Shown piece after piece: positions 34,590 to 45,664 of a stretch of DNA of 64,000 nt. Source of the stretch: Nakamurella multipartita DSM 44233 (GTDB taxonomy: Bacteria > Actinomycetota > Actinomycetes > Mycobacteriales > Nakamurellaceae); assembly GCF_000024365.1 (NCBI RefSeq), contig NC_013235.1, positions 3,224,001 to 3,288,000 on the forward strand, written 5' to 3'. Made by a program: the position numbers and the translations under genes. The notes under the pieces are model-generated. The model saw only the letters and a list, made by a program, of their open reading frames with translations. It was not told the DNA's origin and made no database searches. The stretch's first letter is position 1. Each line of letters starts with the position of its first letter.

Positions 34590-34825
34590 TCACCCTGTCC
34601 CTTCCGGTGACGCCACGACGGCGTGAAAATGGGTGGTGGGTTGCCTGTCGACGCCGATTCGTTCGCTTGAGCTTCGAGCCCGTTGATCAGTCTGGCGCCG
34701 GGGCCCGACCTTGACGGGTCACGCACTGTTGCTTCGAGCACGCCGGTCAGATTTTCGGTTCCCGACCGAGGCCCCCGGGCAGCCCGCCGTGGCGGTGGTG
34801 CACCTCAGGGAAGGAGCGACGCGGT
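34590..34825 (+). ncRNA. Probable IS110 bridge RNA region
   Basis: This stretch upstream of the transposase has no gene. It contains two related blocks in the same direction, 34671-34710 and 34731-34767, sharing GCTTCGAGC (a small hairpin), a TCAG and a final CCCGACC. Two similar loops are what a bridge RNA with target-binding and donor-binding loops would show. Words CGTTGAT (34681-34687; 36288-36294) and CCGGTCAG (34743-34750; 36298-36305) recur beyond the transposase. IS110 elements are known to make such RNA from this end; boundaries and folding are inferred. Confidence 0.5.
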
Positions 34826-34828
34826 GTG

Positions 34829-36226
34829 ATGACCAAACAGGTCGAGGAGATCCTCGACGAACCCCATGAACAGATCGTGCAGCGGGTCTGCGCGATCGAC
34901 GTGGGCAAGGACTCGGGCACAGTCTGCGTTCGCGTACCAGCCGCGTCCGGGACGGGTCGGCGAGTGAGCAAAGTCTGGGACGTCCCGGCCCGAACCAGAG
35001 CGGTCCTGGGCCTGGCCGCACAGCTGTCAGACCAGGGCATCGAGAAGGTGACCCTGGAATCGACCTCGGACTACTGGCGGATCTGGTTCTATCTGCTGGA
35101 AGCTCATGGCCTGGACGTGCAGTTGGTCAATGCCCGCGATGTCAAGAACGTCCCCGGTCGCCCCAAAACGGACAAGCTGGACAGTGTGTGGTTGGCCAAG
35201 CTCACCGAGAAGGGGCTGTTGCGTCCATCGTTCGTGCCATCAGCGCAGGTCCGGCAGTTGCGCGACTACACCCGGATGCGGGCCGATCTGACCGGCGACC
35301 GGACCAGGTACTGGCAACGGCTGGAGAAGCTGCTGGAGGACGCCCTGATCAAGGTCACCTCCGTGGCGAGCAGGATCGACACCCTGTCCGTCCGGGACAT
35401 GATTGAGGCCCTGATCGCGGGCCAGCGGGACCCGCGGGTTCTGGCCGGCATGGCCCGCGGCCGGATGCGGCTCAAGCACGCCGACCTGGTCGAGTCGCTG
35501 ACCGGTCAGTTCGACGATCATCACGCCGAGCTGGCCCGGATGCTGCTGCATCAGATCGACACGCTGACCGATCAGATCGACGTCCTGACCGCACGCATCG
35601 AGGCACTCCTGGCCAGGTTGCCGGCCGGTAACACCCCCGATCCGGACCGCCCCGCACCGGATGGCCAAACTCGGCCCGGTACGAGGGCGAACGCACCCGC
35701 CGACGAGGCGGCCCAGCGCCGGACACCGCCGACGGCCGCAGACATGATCAAGATCCTGGACCAGATACCCGGGATCGGCCCAAGCAACGCACAGGTCATC
35801 ATCGCCGAGATCGGGCTGGACATGAGCCGGTTCCCGACCGCTGGCCATCTGGTGTCCTGGACCCGGCTGTGCCCCCGCACGATCCAGTCCGGGAAACGAT
35901 CAACAACCGGTAAGACCGGCAAGGGCAACCGTTACCTGCGCGCCGTGCTCGGTGAAGCGGCCGCGACCGGCGGCAAGACCCAAACCTTCCTGGGAGAACG
36001 CTATCGACGCCTGATCAAACGCCGCGGCAAACTCAAAACGATCGTCGCCATCGCCCGATCCATCCTTGTCATCATCTGGCACCTGCTCGCCAACCCCGGC
36101 ACGACCTTCCACGACCTCGGCGTCGACTTCAACGACCAACGCATCGACATCGGACGCCGAACCCGTAACCACGTCCGGCAACTCGAAGCCCTCGGCTTCA
36201 ACGTCACCCTGACCGCGGCCGCCTAA
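34829..36226 (+). CDS. IS110-family transposase
   Basis: A 465-residue transposase from the ATG at 34829 with AAGGAG upstream (a GTG three bases earlier is in frame). The N-terminal DEDD_Tnp_IS110 RuvC-like domain starts with AIDVGKDSGTV (catalytic Asp), then LESTSDYW and NARDVKNVPGRPKTDKLDSVWLA (Asp residues). The C-terminal Transposase_20 domain contains IPGIGPSNAQVIIAEIG and the Ser-bearing WTRLCPRTIQSGKRSTTGKTGKGN segment. Length is slightly above the usual 400 because of a Pro/Arg-rich insertion near residue 285. The frame is intact, so the element may be active. It recombines DNA using an RNA guide. Confidence 0.95.
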   Translation: MTKQVEEILDEPHEQIVQRVCAIDVGKDSGTVCVRVPAASGTGRRVSKVWDVPARTRAVLGLAAQLSDQGIEKVTLESTSDYWRIWFYLLEAHGLDVQLVNARDVKNVPGRPKTDKLDSVWLAKLTEKGLLRPSFVPSAQVRQLRDYTRMRADLTGDRTRYWQRLEKLLEDALIKVTSVASRIDTLSVRDMIEALIAGQRDPRVLAGMARGRMRLKHADLVESLTGQFDDHHAELARMLLHQIDTLTDQIDVLTARIEALLARLPAGNTPDPDRPAPDGQTRPGTRANAPADEAAQRRTPPTAADMIKILDQIPGIGPSNAQVIIAEIGLDMSRFPTAGHLVSWTRLCPRTIQSGKRSTTGKTGKGNRYLRAVLGEAAATGGKTQTFLGERYRRLIKRRGKLKTIVAIARSILVIIWHLLANPGTTFHDLGVDFNDQRIDIGRRTRNHVRQLEALGFNVTLTAAA

Positions 36227-36340
36227 ACCCGACACCCACTCAACCCGATGGTCACCACCACGGGTCACCCTTGGCTGCCCAACGGCACGTTGATTTTCCG
36301 GTCAGCGAACCGGTGGTGGGGGCGCCGGGTTGGTCTGGGG

Positions 36341-37345
36341 TCAGTGCCAGGCCAGGTCCGAGCGCTGGGCCCAGTAGCCGGCCGGGGCCATGGCCGCCGG
36401 GGCCAGCTCGGCCAGGTCCTGCTCGGTCAGCGTGACCGCGTCGGCCCGCAGATTGGCGTGCAGCTGGTCGACGCCGGCCGCGCCGAGCAGCACCCGGTCG
36501 GCCCAGGGCTGCTGGGCCACCGCGGCCAGGGCGACCGCGTCGATGCCGGCGTCGTGCCGCCGGGCCACCGCCTGCAGCGCCGGTGGCGGGTTGAACACCA
36601 GCCGGCCGTTGGCCAGCGATTCCTTGACGACCACGGTCAGCTCCCGCCGGGACGCCTCGCGCAGCGCCGGCCCGGCGCTGGGTTCGAGCAGGTTCCAGGT
36701 GGCCTGCACCGCGGAGAACAGCCGCGCCCCGTCGACGTCGATCTCCATCGCCCGCCGGATGATCTCGGCCTGCTGCGGGCCGGAGGACGAGAAGCCGATC
36801 GCCACCCCGTGGTCGCGCAGCTCGCCCAACGCCGCCAGCAGCGGGCGGTCGTCGAACAGCGGCGAATCCAGGGTCAGCGAATGCACCTGGTAGAGGTTCA
36901 GCCGGGGCAGGCACGCGCGGGTCAGGGCCAGCTGGGCCCGGAAGTGAGCCAGCGAATGGTCCTTGACCTCGTGCACGGCGGCCTGCATGTCCCAGTCGCC
37001 GACGTACCGGTAGCCCCACTTGCTGGAGATCGTCGGGGCCCGGTCGGCCCACCGCGGGTCGGCGGCCGCGCGGGCCCGCCACCAGTCGCCGACGAACTCC
37101 TCGGCCCGGCCGTAGGAGCGGGCGGTGTCGATCCAGTCGACGCCGGCGGCCACCGCGGCGTCGAGCATGACGGCGGTGTGCGCCCGGTAGGACTCCACCG
37201 ACCGGTCGGCTGGCAGTTCGGACCCGCTGCCGGTGTTGATGTAGGCCGGCCGGCCGAGCACGGCGGTACCCAGGGCCCAGCGGGCCCGGCGCGGGCGACC
37301 CCGGCGATGGGCGGTGGGGGGCGAGCTGAAGATCGGGTCGGGCAC
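36341..37345 (-). CDS. Aldo/keto reductase
   Basis: A 334-residue NADPH-dependent oxidoreductase of the AKR (beta/alpha)8 family, starting at a GTG at 37345. The catalytic tetrad is visible: Asp and Tyr in GVDWIDTARSYG, Lys in SSKWGY and His in LYQVHS. The GFSSSGPQQAE motif is part of the cofactor site. The physiological substrate cannot be told. It lies between the IS110 element and arc on the minus strand, with no coupling to either, and is not part of the conserved proteasome synteny. Confidence 0.9.
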   Translation of the reverse strand: MPDPIFSSPPTAHRRGRPRRARWALGTAVLGRPAYINTGSGSELPADRSVESYRAHTAVMLDAAVAAGVDWIDTARSYGRAEEFVGDWWRARAAADPRWADRAPTISSKWGYRYVGDWDMQAAVHEVKDHSLAHFRAQLALTRACLPRLNLYQVHSLTLDSPLFDDRPLLAALGELRDHGVAIGFSSSGPQQAEIIRRAMEIDVDGARLFSAVQATWNLLEPSAGPALREASRRELTVVVKESLANGRLVFNPPPALQAVARRHDAGIDAVALAAVAQQPWADRVLLGAAGVDQLHANLRADAVTLTEQDLAELAPAAMAPAGYWAQRSDLAWH

Positions 37346-37413
37346 GGGCCCGAACTTACCCGGGCGCCGTGCGCGCTCCCCAGCCGGAAAGAGACGGAAA
37401 CCGCCGGAGACCG

Positions 37414-37447
37414 ACCGGCCGCGCCGTCCGGGGACGGCGCGGCCGGT
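37414..37447 (-). terminator. Strong hairpin terminator after arc
   Basis: Arms 37414-37429 and 37432-37447 are perfect 16-base reverse complements (about 14 pairs once a tetraloop is allowed), all G/C-rich. It lies 25 bases past the arc stop and upstream of the aldo/keto reductase, so it should end the arc transcript. Confidence 0.75.
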
Positions 37448-37471
37448 GTGGGCCTGGCTCGGCGAGAGGGC

Positions 37472-39250
37472 TTACAGGTACTGCCCCGTATTCGATGCGG
37501 TGTCGATGGCCCGCGAGCCCTCGGACTGCTTGCCGGAGACCAGCGTGCGGATGTAGACGATCCGCTCGCCCTTCTTACCGGAGATGCGCGCCCAGTCGTC
37601 GGGATTGGTGGTGTTCGGCAGGTCCTCGTTCTCGGCGAACTCGTCGGTGATCGCCTCGAGCAGTTGGGACACCCGCAACCCGTTGACGCCGGTCTCGATC
37701 CGCGACTTGATCGCCGACTTCTTGGCCCGGTCGACGATGTTCTGGATCATGGCCCCGGAGTTGAAATCCTTGAAGTACAGGACCTCCTTGTCCCCGTTGG
37801 CGTAGGTGACCTCCAGGAAGCGGTTCTCGTCGGTCTCGGTGTACATCCGCTCCACGGTGTGCTGGATCATCCCGCTCAGGCAGGCCTGACGGTCCCCGCC
37901 GAACTCGGCGAGATCCTCCGGGTGGATCGGCAGCTCGGTGACCAGGTACTTGGTGAAGATGTCCCGGGCCGCCTCGGCGTCCGGCCGCTCGATCTTGATC
38001 TTCACGTCCAGCCGGCCGGGCCGCAGGATGGCCGGGTCGATCATGTCCTCGCGGTTCGACGCGCCGATCACGATGACGTTCTCCAGGCCCTCCACGCCGT
38101 CGATCTCGCTGAGCAGCTGGGGCACGATCGTGGTCTCCACGTCGGAGGAGACGCCGGTGCCGCGGGTGCGGAACACCGAATCCATCTCGTCGAAGAACAC
38201 GATCACCGGGGTGCCGTCGGACGCCTTCTCCCGGGCCCGCTGGAAGATCAGCCGGATGGTCCGCTCGGTCTCGCCGACGTACTTGTTGAGCAGCTCGGGA
38301 CCCTTGATGTTGAGGAAGTAGCTGGTGTGCGTCTCCTCGCCGCGCAACGCGGCCACCTTCTTGGCCAGCGAGTTGGCCACCGCCTTGGCGATCAGCGTCT
38401 TGCCACAGCCGGGCGGGCCGTAGAGCAGGACGCCCTTGGGTGGGCGCAGCTTGTACTCGCGGTACAGGTCGGCGTGCAGGAACGGCAGCTCCACGGCGTC
38501 GCGGATCTGCTCGATCTGCCGGGTCAGGCCGCCGATGTCCTCGTAGGCGACGTCCGGCACCTCTTCCAGCACCAGGTCCTCGACCTCGGACTTGGGCACC
38601 CGTTCGTAGGCGTAGCCGGCCTTGGAGTCGATCAGCAGCGAATCGCCGGGCTTGAGCGCGATGTCCATCAGCGGGGCGGCCAGGTGCACCACCCGCTCCT
38701 CGTCGGCGTGCCCGACGACCAGTGCCCGATCGCCGTCCAGCACCTCGCGCAGCGAGCAGACCTCGCCGATGACGTCGAACTGGGCCGCCTCCACCACCGT
38801 CAGCGCCTCGTTCAGCCGCAGCTGCTGACCGCGCTTGAGCTGCTCGACCTCGACCGTCGGCGAGACGGCCAGGCGCATCCGGCGGCCGCCGGTGAACACC
38901 TCGGCGGTGCCCTCGGGCCCGGCGGACAGGAACACCCCATAGCCGCTGGGCGGCTGGGCGAGCCGGTCCACCTCCTCCTTGAGCTGGAGCAACTGGGCCC
39001 GGGCATCACGCAAGGTGACGACGAGCTTTTCGTTGCGTTCGGACAGCGCGTTGATCCGGTTCGCCGACTCGGTGAGTTGGCGTTCCAGCGGACGCGTGTC
39101 CGTGGGGGTGATGGCCAGCCGGCGGCGCAGCTGGGCGATCTCATCGTTGAGGACCCGAATCTGGGCAGACAGTTGCGCGGGGGTCTGGCGGTAACCATCG
39201 GCGGGACTGGAATCCCGTTCTGCCTCTTCCGAGGAGTCGTAGCCGGTCAC
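37472..39250 (-). CDS. arc: Proteasome-associated AAA+ ATPase (ARC/Mpa)
   Basis: A 592-residue ATPase taken from the GTG at 39250 with GAGGGAGG just upstream; the longer frame to 39430 lacks homology. Order: N-terminal coiled coil (about 15-90) that captures Pup, two OB folds, and an AAA+ domain with Walker A GPPGCGKT, Walker [11 protein letters not shown] and [16 protein letters not shown] (arginine-finger region). The C-terminus GQYL is the HbYX-like motif that docks into PrcA. It unfolds pupylated proteins and feeds them to the proteasome. Its neighbourhood to trmI is conserved in actinobacteria. Confidence 0.97.
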   Translation of the reverse strand: MTGYDSSEEAERDSSPADGYRQTPAQLSAQIRVLNDEIAQLRRRLAITPTDTRPLERQLTESANRINALSERNEKLVVTLRDARAQLLQLKEEVDRLAQPPSGYGVFLSAGPEGTAEVFTGGRRMRLAVSPTVEVEQLKRGQQLRLNEALTVVEAAQFDVIGEVCSLREVLDGDRALVVGHADEERVVHLAAPLMDIALKPGDSLLIDSKAGYAYERVPKSEVEDLVLEEVPDVAYEDIGGLTRQIEQIRDAVELPFLHADLYREYKLRPPKGVLLYGPPGCGKTLIAKAVANSLAKKVAALRGEETHTSYFLNIKGPELLNKYVGETERTIRLIFQRAREKASDGTPVIVFFDEMDSVFRTRGTGVSSDVETTIVPQLLSEIDGVEGLENVIVIGASNREDMIDPAILRPGRLDVKIKIERPDAEAARDIFTKYLVTELPIHPEDLAEFGGDRQACLSGMIQHTVERMYTETDENRFLEVTYANGDKEVLYFKDFNSGAMIQNIVDRAKKSAIKSRIETGVNGLRVSQLLEAITDEFAENEDLPNTTNPDDWARISGKKGERIVYIRTLVSGKQSEGSRAIDTASNTGQYL

Positions 39251-39623
39251 ATTGCCCTCCCTCAAGACGGACGCTGCAAAAAGCAAGCCTACCTGCGACT
39301 TCCGCGCCCGGGACGGAGGTCGACGGCGACGTGGCTCACGGGCCGGTTGCGGGCCCGTCACCGACACAGAGGCGCGACGCGCCGACCGTGATGCCGTTGA
39401 GCAGGCAGTTTCGCATGCGAAAAGATCCACTCGACCGGGCGGGTCGGGAACCCGATCGGTGCCACCCGCCGCGGGATTGTTACCGGCCCGTCATCGGCCG
39501 ACAATGTGCCCGGCCGGACCGGACCGGTTCAGCGACCGCTGGTGGTGGGTCGCCGCTGCGGGCGCGGGGTGGTCACCCCGGGGGCCAGCCGGCGGGCGGT
39601 CAGCAGGAACGCGGTGTGCCCGG
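39251..39623. other. 373-base non-coding region upstream of arc
   Basis: No gene is apparent on either strand. The region contains the palindrome described at 39409-39422 and GC-rich, loosely repetitive sequence. It is the probable promoter region of arc and the 3' flank of trmI. Apart from the palindrome nothing distinct was recognised. Confidence 0.6.
39409..39422. promoter_or_regulatory. Perfect 14-base palindrome upstream of arc
   Basis: TTTCGCATGCGAAA is a perfect palindrome 158 bases before the arc start, and is AT-rich for this genome. It does not match the actinobacterial LexA box (GAAC-N4-GTTC). It may be an operator for arc, but the regulator is unknown. Confidence 0.4.
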
Positions 39624-41554
<1,931 letters not shown>

Positions 41555-41685
41555 CAGCGCAGGGTAGTGCCGCAGGCCGCCCCGGTTGCGCGCCCGGCTG
41601 GATGATCGACCGCGCGGCGGGACGTGAGCCCGGCCGGGCGACCACTGCTGCGGCGCGCTGCCCCGGCACTGTCGGAGCCTCGCCC

Positions 41686-41691
41686 TACCGT
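41686..41691 (+). promoter_or_regulatory. Candidate leaderless -10 of the RecB-like gene
   Basis: TACCGT ends 7 bases before the ATG at 41699 and no Shine-Dalgarno sequence is present. This favours that ATG over the in-frame ATG at 41693. Confidence 0.35.
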
Positions 41692-41698
41692 GATGGGC

Positions 41699-42664
41699 AT
41701 GACGGTGACCATGGCCCAGCCGGTCGGCACGGACCCGGCCGAGGCGTCCGAGGCGTTCGGGGAGGCGGCCCGGCCGCGCCGGCCGCTGGCCCTGTCGCCG
41801 TCCCGGGCCAGCGACTTCAAGTCCTGCCCGCTGCTGTACCGGCTGCGGGCGGTGGACCGGTTGCCCGAGCCGCCCAGCCCGGCCGCGGTGCGCGGCACGC
41901 TCGTGCACACCGTGCTGGAGGAGATGTTCGGCCGGCCCGGGCCGGAACGCACGCCCCGCCGGACGGCCGAGGCGGTCGGCCCGGCCTGGGAGCGGATGGC
42001 CGAGCAGTGCCCGGAGCTGGTCGGGATGCTGCCCGACGAGGCGATGGCCGGCTGGCTGGACTCGGCCCGGGACCTGGTGCGCAGCTACTTCCGGCTGGAG
42101 GATCCGCGCCGGTTCGAGCCGCAGGCCTGCGAGTACGCGGTGGAGATCGACACCGTGGACGGGGTGCCGCTGCGCGGGTTCATCGACCGGCTCGACCTGG
42201 CGCCGACCGGCGAGCTGCGCATCGTCGACTACAAGACCGGGCGCTCCCCCGGCCCGGACTTCGAGGGCCGGGCGCTGTACCAGCTCAAGTTCTACGCCCT
42301 GATGATCTACCGGCTGCGCGGCGTGGTGCCGGCCCAGCTCAAGTTGATCTACCTGGCCGACGGCCTGTCCCTGCAGTACGCGCCGAGCGAGTCCGAGCTG
42401 ATCGGCTTCTCGCACGCGGTCGGCGCCTTGTGGCGCGCGGTCACCGCGGCCCTGGAATCGGGCAACTTCCCGGCCCGCCGGGGCCCCATGTGTCGCTGGT
42501 GCACCCATCAGGCGCTGTGCCCGGAGTACGGCGGCACGCCCCCGCCGTATCCCGGAGCACCGTCTCCCGGAGCATTGTCTCCCGGACCGCCGGCGGCTGG
42601 AGCGCCGATGACGGTCGTCGGTGCGGACCCGATCGGGCCAGGGGTCACAGCCGGCACGTTCTGA
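41699..42664 (+). CDS. RecB-family Fe-S exonuclease (PD-(D/E)XK)
   Basis: A 321-residue nuclease of the RecB/Cas4-like family (Rv2119 position in mycobacteria). The nuclease core has [21 protein letters not shown] (catalytic Asp and Lys) and QLKFYAL. Four cysteines, Cys43 in FKSCP and three in [10 protein letters not shown], should bind a [4Fe-4S] cluster. It should cut single-stranded DNA from an end, in repair or recombination. The Pro/Gly-rich C-terminal 40 residues are unstructured. The final 20 bases overlap hisG on the other strand. Confidence 0.88.
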   Translation: MTVTMAQPVGTDPAEASEAFGEAARPRRPLALSPSRASDFKSCPLLYRLRAVDRLPEPPSPAAVRGTLVHTVLEEMFGRPGPERTPRRTAEAVGPAWERMAEQCPELVGMLPDEAMAGWLDSARDLVRSYFRLEDPRRFEPQACEYAVEIDTVDGVPLRGFIDRLDLAPTGELRIVDYKTGRSPGPDFEGRALYQLKFYALMIYRLRGVVPAQLKLIYLADGLSLQYAPSESELIGFSHAVGALWRAVTAALESGNFPARRGPMCRWCTHQALCPEYGGTPPPYPGAPSPGALSPGPPAAGAPMTVVGADPIGPGVTAGTF

Positions 42665-43490
42665 TGTCCGAAGCCAGGATCGCCTTGGCGCCCAGCTCGA
42701 ACAGCGCATCCATCACCGGGTTGACCTCGTTGCGGCGGACCATCGCGCGCACCGCCCGCCAGGCCGGGTCGGCCATCGGCGAGACCGTCGGGGACTCCAG
42801 GCCGGGGGTGATCGCGGTGGCCCGGTCCAGCAGCTCGACCGGGCAGTCGTAGTCCAGCATCAGGTACTGCTGGGCGAAGACCACGCCCTGCAGCCGCTTG
42901 CTGACCTGGCGGGCGGCGGCCGACGGCTCGGTGTCCATCCGGGCCAGCAGCACCGCCTCGGACTTGAGGATCGGATCGCCGAACGCGACCAGCCCGTGCT
43001 GGCGCAGCGAGCGACCCGAGTCGACGACGTCGGCGATGGCGTCGGCCACGCCCAGCTGCACGGAGATCTCGACGGCGCCGTCCAACCGGATGACGTCGGC
43101 GGCGATGCCGTGCGCGGCCAGGTCGTTGCGGGTCAGGTTCGGGTAGGAGGTGGCGATCCGGGCGCCGGCCAGGTCGGCGATGTGCCAGTCCTTGTGCTCG
43201 GGGCCGGCGTAGCGGAACGTCGAGTAGCCGAAGCCCAGACCGACCAGTTCCTGCACCGGGGCGCCGGAGTCGGCGGCCAGGTCGCGGCCGGTGATGCCCA
43301 GGTCCAGCTTCCCGGACCCGACGTACACGGCGATGTCCTTGGGCCGCAGGAAGTAGAACTCGACGTCGTTGGCGACGTCGAGCACGGACAGGTCACGGGA
43401 CTCGTGCCGTCCCCGGTACCCCGCCTCCCGGAGCATCGAGGCGGCCGGTTCCGACAGCGTGCCCTTGTTGGGCACGGCGACTTTCAACAT
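42645..43490 (-). CDS. hisG: ATP phosphoribosyltransferase
   Basis: A 281-residue long-form HisG that catalyses the first step of histidine biosynthesis (ATP + PRPP). The start is the ATG at 43490, giving [16 protein letters not shown]. The PRPP-binding and catalytic segments are normal ([43 protein letters not shown]), and a C-terminal regulatory ACT-like domain for histidine feedback is present. It follows hisE by 49 bases as an operon. The C-terminal coding end overlaps the RecB-like gene on the opposite strand. Confidence 0.96.
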   Translation of the reverse strand: MLKVAVPNKGTLSEPAASMLREAGYRGRHESRDLSVLDVANDVEFYFLRPKDIAVYVGSGKLDLGITGRDLAADSGAPVQELVGLGFGYSTFRYAGPEHKDWHIADLAGARIATSYPNLTRNDLAAHGIAADVIRLDGAVEISVQLGVADAIADVVDSGRSLRQHGLVAFGDPILKSEAVLLARMDTEPSAAARQVSKRLQGVVFAQQYLMLDYDCPVELLDRATAITPGLESPTVSPMADPAWRAVRAMVRRNEVNPVMDALFELGAKAILASDIRTCRL

Positions 43491-43539
43491 TGCTGCGCTT
43501 TCTGCTTCAGGAGCGACCAGACCCACCGCGGGGGCCGGC

Positions 43540-43803
43540 TCACAGGTACCGGTAGACCTGCTCGAGGGTGACGCCGCGCCCGATCATGATCACCTGGGCC
43601 CGGTACAGCAGCTGGGAGATCTCCAGGGCGAGGCTGTCGTCGTCCTCGTGCTCGGCGGCCAGCCACACCTCGCCGGCCTCCTCGAGCAGCTTCTTGCCCT
43701 GGGCGTGCACTCCGGCGTCCAGGGCCTGCACGGTGCCCGAACCCTCCGGACGGGTGCGGGCCCGGTCGGTGAGCTCGGCGTACAGGGCATCGAACGTCTT
43801 CAC
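43540..43803 (-). CDS. hisE: Phosphoribosyl-ATP pyrophosphatase
   Basis: An 87-residue all-alpha NTP pyrophosphohydrolase of the MazG superfamily that makes phosphoribosyl-AMP, step two of histidine synthesis. The acidic Mg-binding residues lie in [19 protein letters not shown]. Length is normal. First gene of the hisE-hisG pair; the ATG at 43803 needs no adjustment. Confidence 0.95.
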   Translation of the reverse strand: MKTFDALYAELTDRARTRPEGSGTVQALDAGVHAQGKKLLEEAGEVWLAAEHEDDDSLALEISQLLYRAQVIMIGRGVTLEQVYRYL

Positions 43804-43840
43804 GGTGCTCGATTGTGGCAGAGGTCCGGGGTCGCGCCGA

Positions 43841-43867
43841 CCGCCCGCCCGCCAACCCGGCGGGCGG
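43841..43867 (-). terminator. Hairpin after the alpha-glucosidase gene
   Basis: A perfect 9-base-pair stem CCGCCCGCC/GGCGGGCGG with a 9-base loop, 11 bases past the GH13 stop codon and upstream of hisE. It should separate the two transcription units. Confidence 0.6.
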
Positions 43868-43878
43868 CCGGGGCCGGA

Positions 43879-45501
43879 TCAGCCGGCCAGGAACCACGCG
43901 GCGGTGTTGCCGCCGAGCTCTGCCAACCCCTGATCGGCGGTCGCCGAACTGCTCAGCAGCAGGGTCGCGCCGGCGCAGGACGGCGGCAGCGGCAGCGGCT
44001 CGTCGGTGAAGTTGATCGCGCACCGGAACTGGCCGCGGGCCAGCACGAGCATGCCGTCGGGGGCGTCCAGCCACTGCATGGGACCGTCGCCGAGCTCAGG
44101 CCGCTCGCGGCGGATGCGCAGGGCCCGCCGGTAGAACTCCAGGGTCGACGCCGGGTCGCCGGTCTGGGCCTGCACGGACAGCTCGCCGAAGACCGGCCGC
44201 TGCGGCAGCCATGGGGTGCCGGCCGGGCCGAACCCGTACGGCGCCTGCGTGTCCGACCAGGGCAGCGGCACCCGGCAGCCGTCGCGGCCCAGCCGCTCCC
44301 CGCCGGAGCGGAAGAAGATCGGGTCCTGGCGCCACTGCGCGGGGATATCCAGAACCTCGGGCAGGCCGAGCTCCTCGCCCTGGTAGACGTAGGCCCCGCC
44401 GGGCAGGGCGAACATCAGCAGGGTGCCGGCGCGGGCCCGGTCCAGGCCGAGCTGGCCGCCGCCGAAGCGGGTCGGGTGCCGGACCACGTCGTGGTTGGAC
44501 AGCACCCAGGTGGCCGGCGCGCCGACCGCCCGCAGGTTGGCCATCGTCTCGTCGATGACCCGGCGGTAGTCGGCGGCGTCCCAGGTGGCCTGCAGGAAGT
44601 CGAAGTTGAAGGCGGTGTGCAGCTCGTCGGGCCGCACGTAGTCGGCGAAGCGCTGCGGGTTGGGCACGTACGCCTCGGCGCAGAACACCCGGTCCCCGCC
44701 GAACTCGTCGACGACCGCGCGCCAGCCGCGGTAGACCTCATGGATCTCGTCGCGGTCCCAGTGCGGGTGGTCGTTGGTGTTGGCCGGGGTCAGCAGGTGC
44801 CCCTCGGCCCCGCCCGGCAGGTCGGCCAGGTCGGCGTCCTTGGCCAGCCCGTGCGCGACGTCGATGCGGAAGCCGTCGACGCCCAGCTTCATCCAGAAGC
44901 GCAGGATGTCGTGGAACTCGGCCACGACCTCCGGGTTGGTCCAGTCCAGGTCGGGCTGCTGCGGGGCGAACAGGTGCAGGTACCACTGCCCGTCCGGCAC
45001 CCGGGTCCAGGCCGGGCCGCCGAAGTTGGACACCCAGTTGTTGGGCGGCAGCTCGCCGTTGGCGCCGCGACCCTCCCGGAACAGGTACCGAGCGCGCTCC
45101 GGGCTGCCCGGGCCGGCGGCCAGCGCGGCCTGGAACCAGGCGTGCTGGTCCGAGGTGTGGTTGGGCACCAGATCGACGATCACCCGCACGTTCGCGCGGT
45201 GACATTCGGCGACCAGGTCGGAGAACTCCGGCAGGGTGCCGAAGACCGGGTCGATGTCGCGGTAGTCGGCGACGTCGTACCCGGCGTCGGCCTGCGGCGA
45301 GGGATAGAACGGGCTGATCCAGATCGCGTCGACCCCCAGGTCGACCAGGTACGGCAGCCGGGATCGGATGCCGGCCAGGTCGCCGATGCCGTCACCGTTG
45401 CCGTCGGCGAAGCTGCGCGGGTAGATCTGATAGATCACGGCCGACCGCCACCACGACGGCTCGGCGGCGGTGACGGGCACGGGCTGGCTGTTTGCGGACA
45501 T
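43879..45501 (-). CDS. GH13 alpha-glucosidase
   Basis: A 540-residue cytoplasmic alpha-glucosidase/oligo-1,6-glucosidase type enzyme from the ATG at 45501. The TIM barrel starts VIYQIYPRSFADGNGDG with the usual LVPNHTSDQH. The catalytic residues are Asp214 (nucleophile, DGFRIDVAHG), Glu276 (acid/base, CAEAYVP) and Asp338 (LSNHDVVRH). A C-terminal beta domain follows. It hydrolyses maltose-type oligosaccharides. It is read divergently from a LacI regulator with a shared operator region, so it is presumably induced by a maltose-like sugar. No transporter is nearby. Confidence 0.93.
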   Translation of the reverse strand: MSANSQPVPVTAAEPSWWRSAVIYQIYPRSFADGNGDGIGDLAGIRSRLPYLVDLGVDAIWISPFYPSPQADAGYDVADYRDIDPVFGTLPEFSDLVAECHRANVRVIVDLVPNHTSDQHAWFQAALAAGPGSPERARYLFREGRGANGELPPNNWVSNFGGPAWTRVPDGQWYLHLFAPQQPDLDWTNPEVVAEFHDILRFWMKLGVDGFRIDVAHGLAKDADLADLPGGAEGHLLTPANTNDHPHWDRDEIHEVYRGWRAVVDEFGGDRVFCAEAYVPNPQRFADYVRPDELHTAFNFDFLQATWDAADYRRVIDETMANLRAVGAPATWVLSNHDVVRHPTRFGGGQLGLDRARAGTLLMFALPGGAYVYQGEELGLPEVLDIPAQWRQDPIFFRSGGERLGRDGCRVPLPWSDTQAPYGFGPAGTPWLPQRPVFGELSVQAQTGDPASTLEFYRRALRIRRERPELGDGPMQWLDAPDGMLVLARGQFRCAINFTDEPLPLPPSCAGATLLLSSSATADQGLAELGGNTAAWFLAG

Positions 45502-45555
45502 CGACGACCTCGGGCAAGTGGAAACGGATGGGGTGACCGGATTCGGCTCGGTCAA

Positions 45556-45658
45556 GTTAACCGCTTCACCAGCCCTCGGGTCAAGGATCGATCTCAGCTG
45601 TGCGGTGAGTCACGGGTTGTCCTGCACTCTGGTTATTTGTTAACCGCGTGATTAGGCT
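45556..45658. promoter_or_regulatory. Candidate LacI operators and leaderless promoter
   Basis: GTTAACCGC occurs at 45556-45564 and again at 45639-45647 in the divergent region between the alpha-glucosidase and the LacI gene; CpG-centred AACCG halves are common in LacI operators. The second copy lies just upstream of TAGGCT (45653-45658), which ends 6 bases before the LacI ATG and is a likely leaderless -10. The regulator would thus repress itself and the glucosidase. Confidence 0.5.
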
Positions 45659-45664
45659 GGACCG

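Larger units (their letters stand above)
34590..36305 (+). mobile_element. IS110-family insertion sequence (ends approximate)
   Basis: The element comprises a DEDD/Transposase_20 gene, about 235 bases of non-coding sequence on its left and under 115 on its right. A long left non-coding end is typical of the IS110 subgroup. No long terminal inverted repeats or target duplications are visible, as expected for this family, so both ends are uncertain; the right end must fall before the aldo/keto reductase stop at 36341. It is inserted between the FUSC gene and the reductase, separating arc from dop. Confidence 0.7.

Noticed and set aside
36248-39391. A 1047-residue open frame opposite the aldo/keto reductase and arc
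   Set aside because: Low-complexity His/Gly/Arg/Asp-rich translation with no domain; the minus-strand genes have clear motifs.
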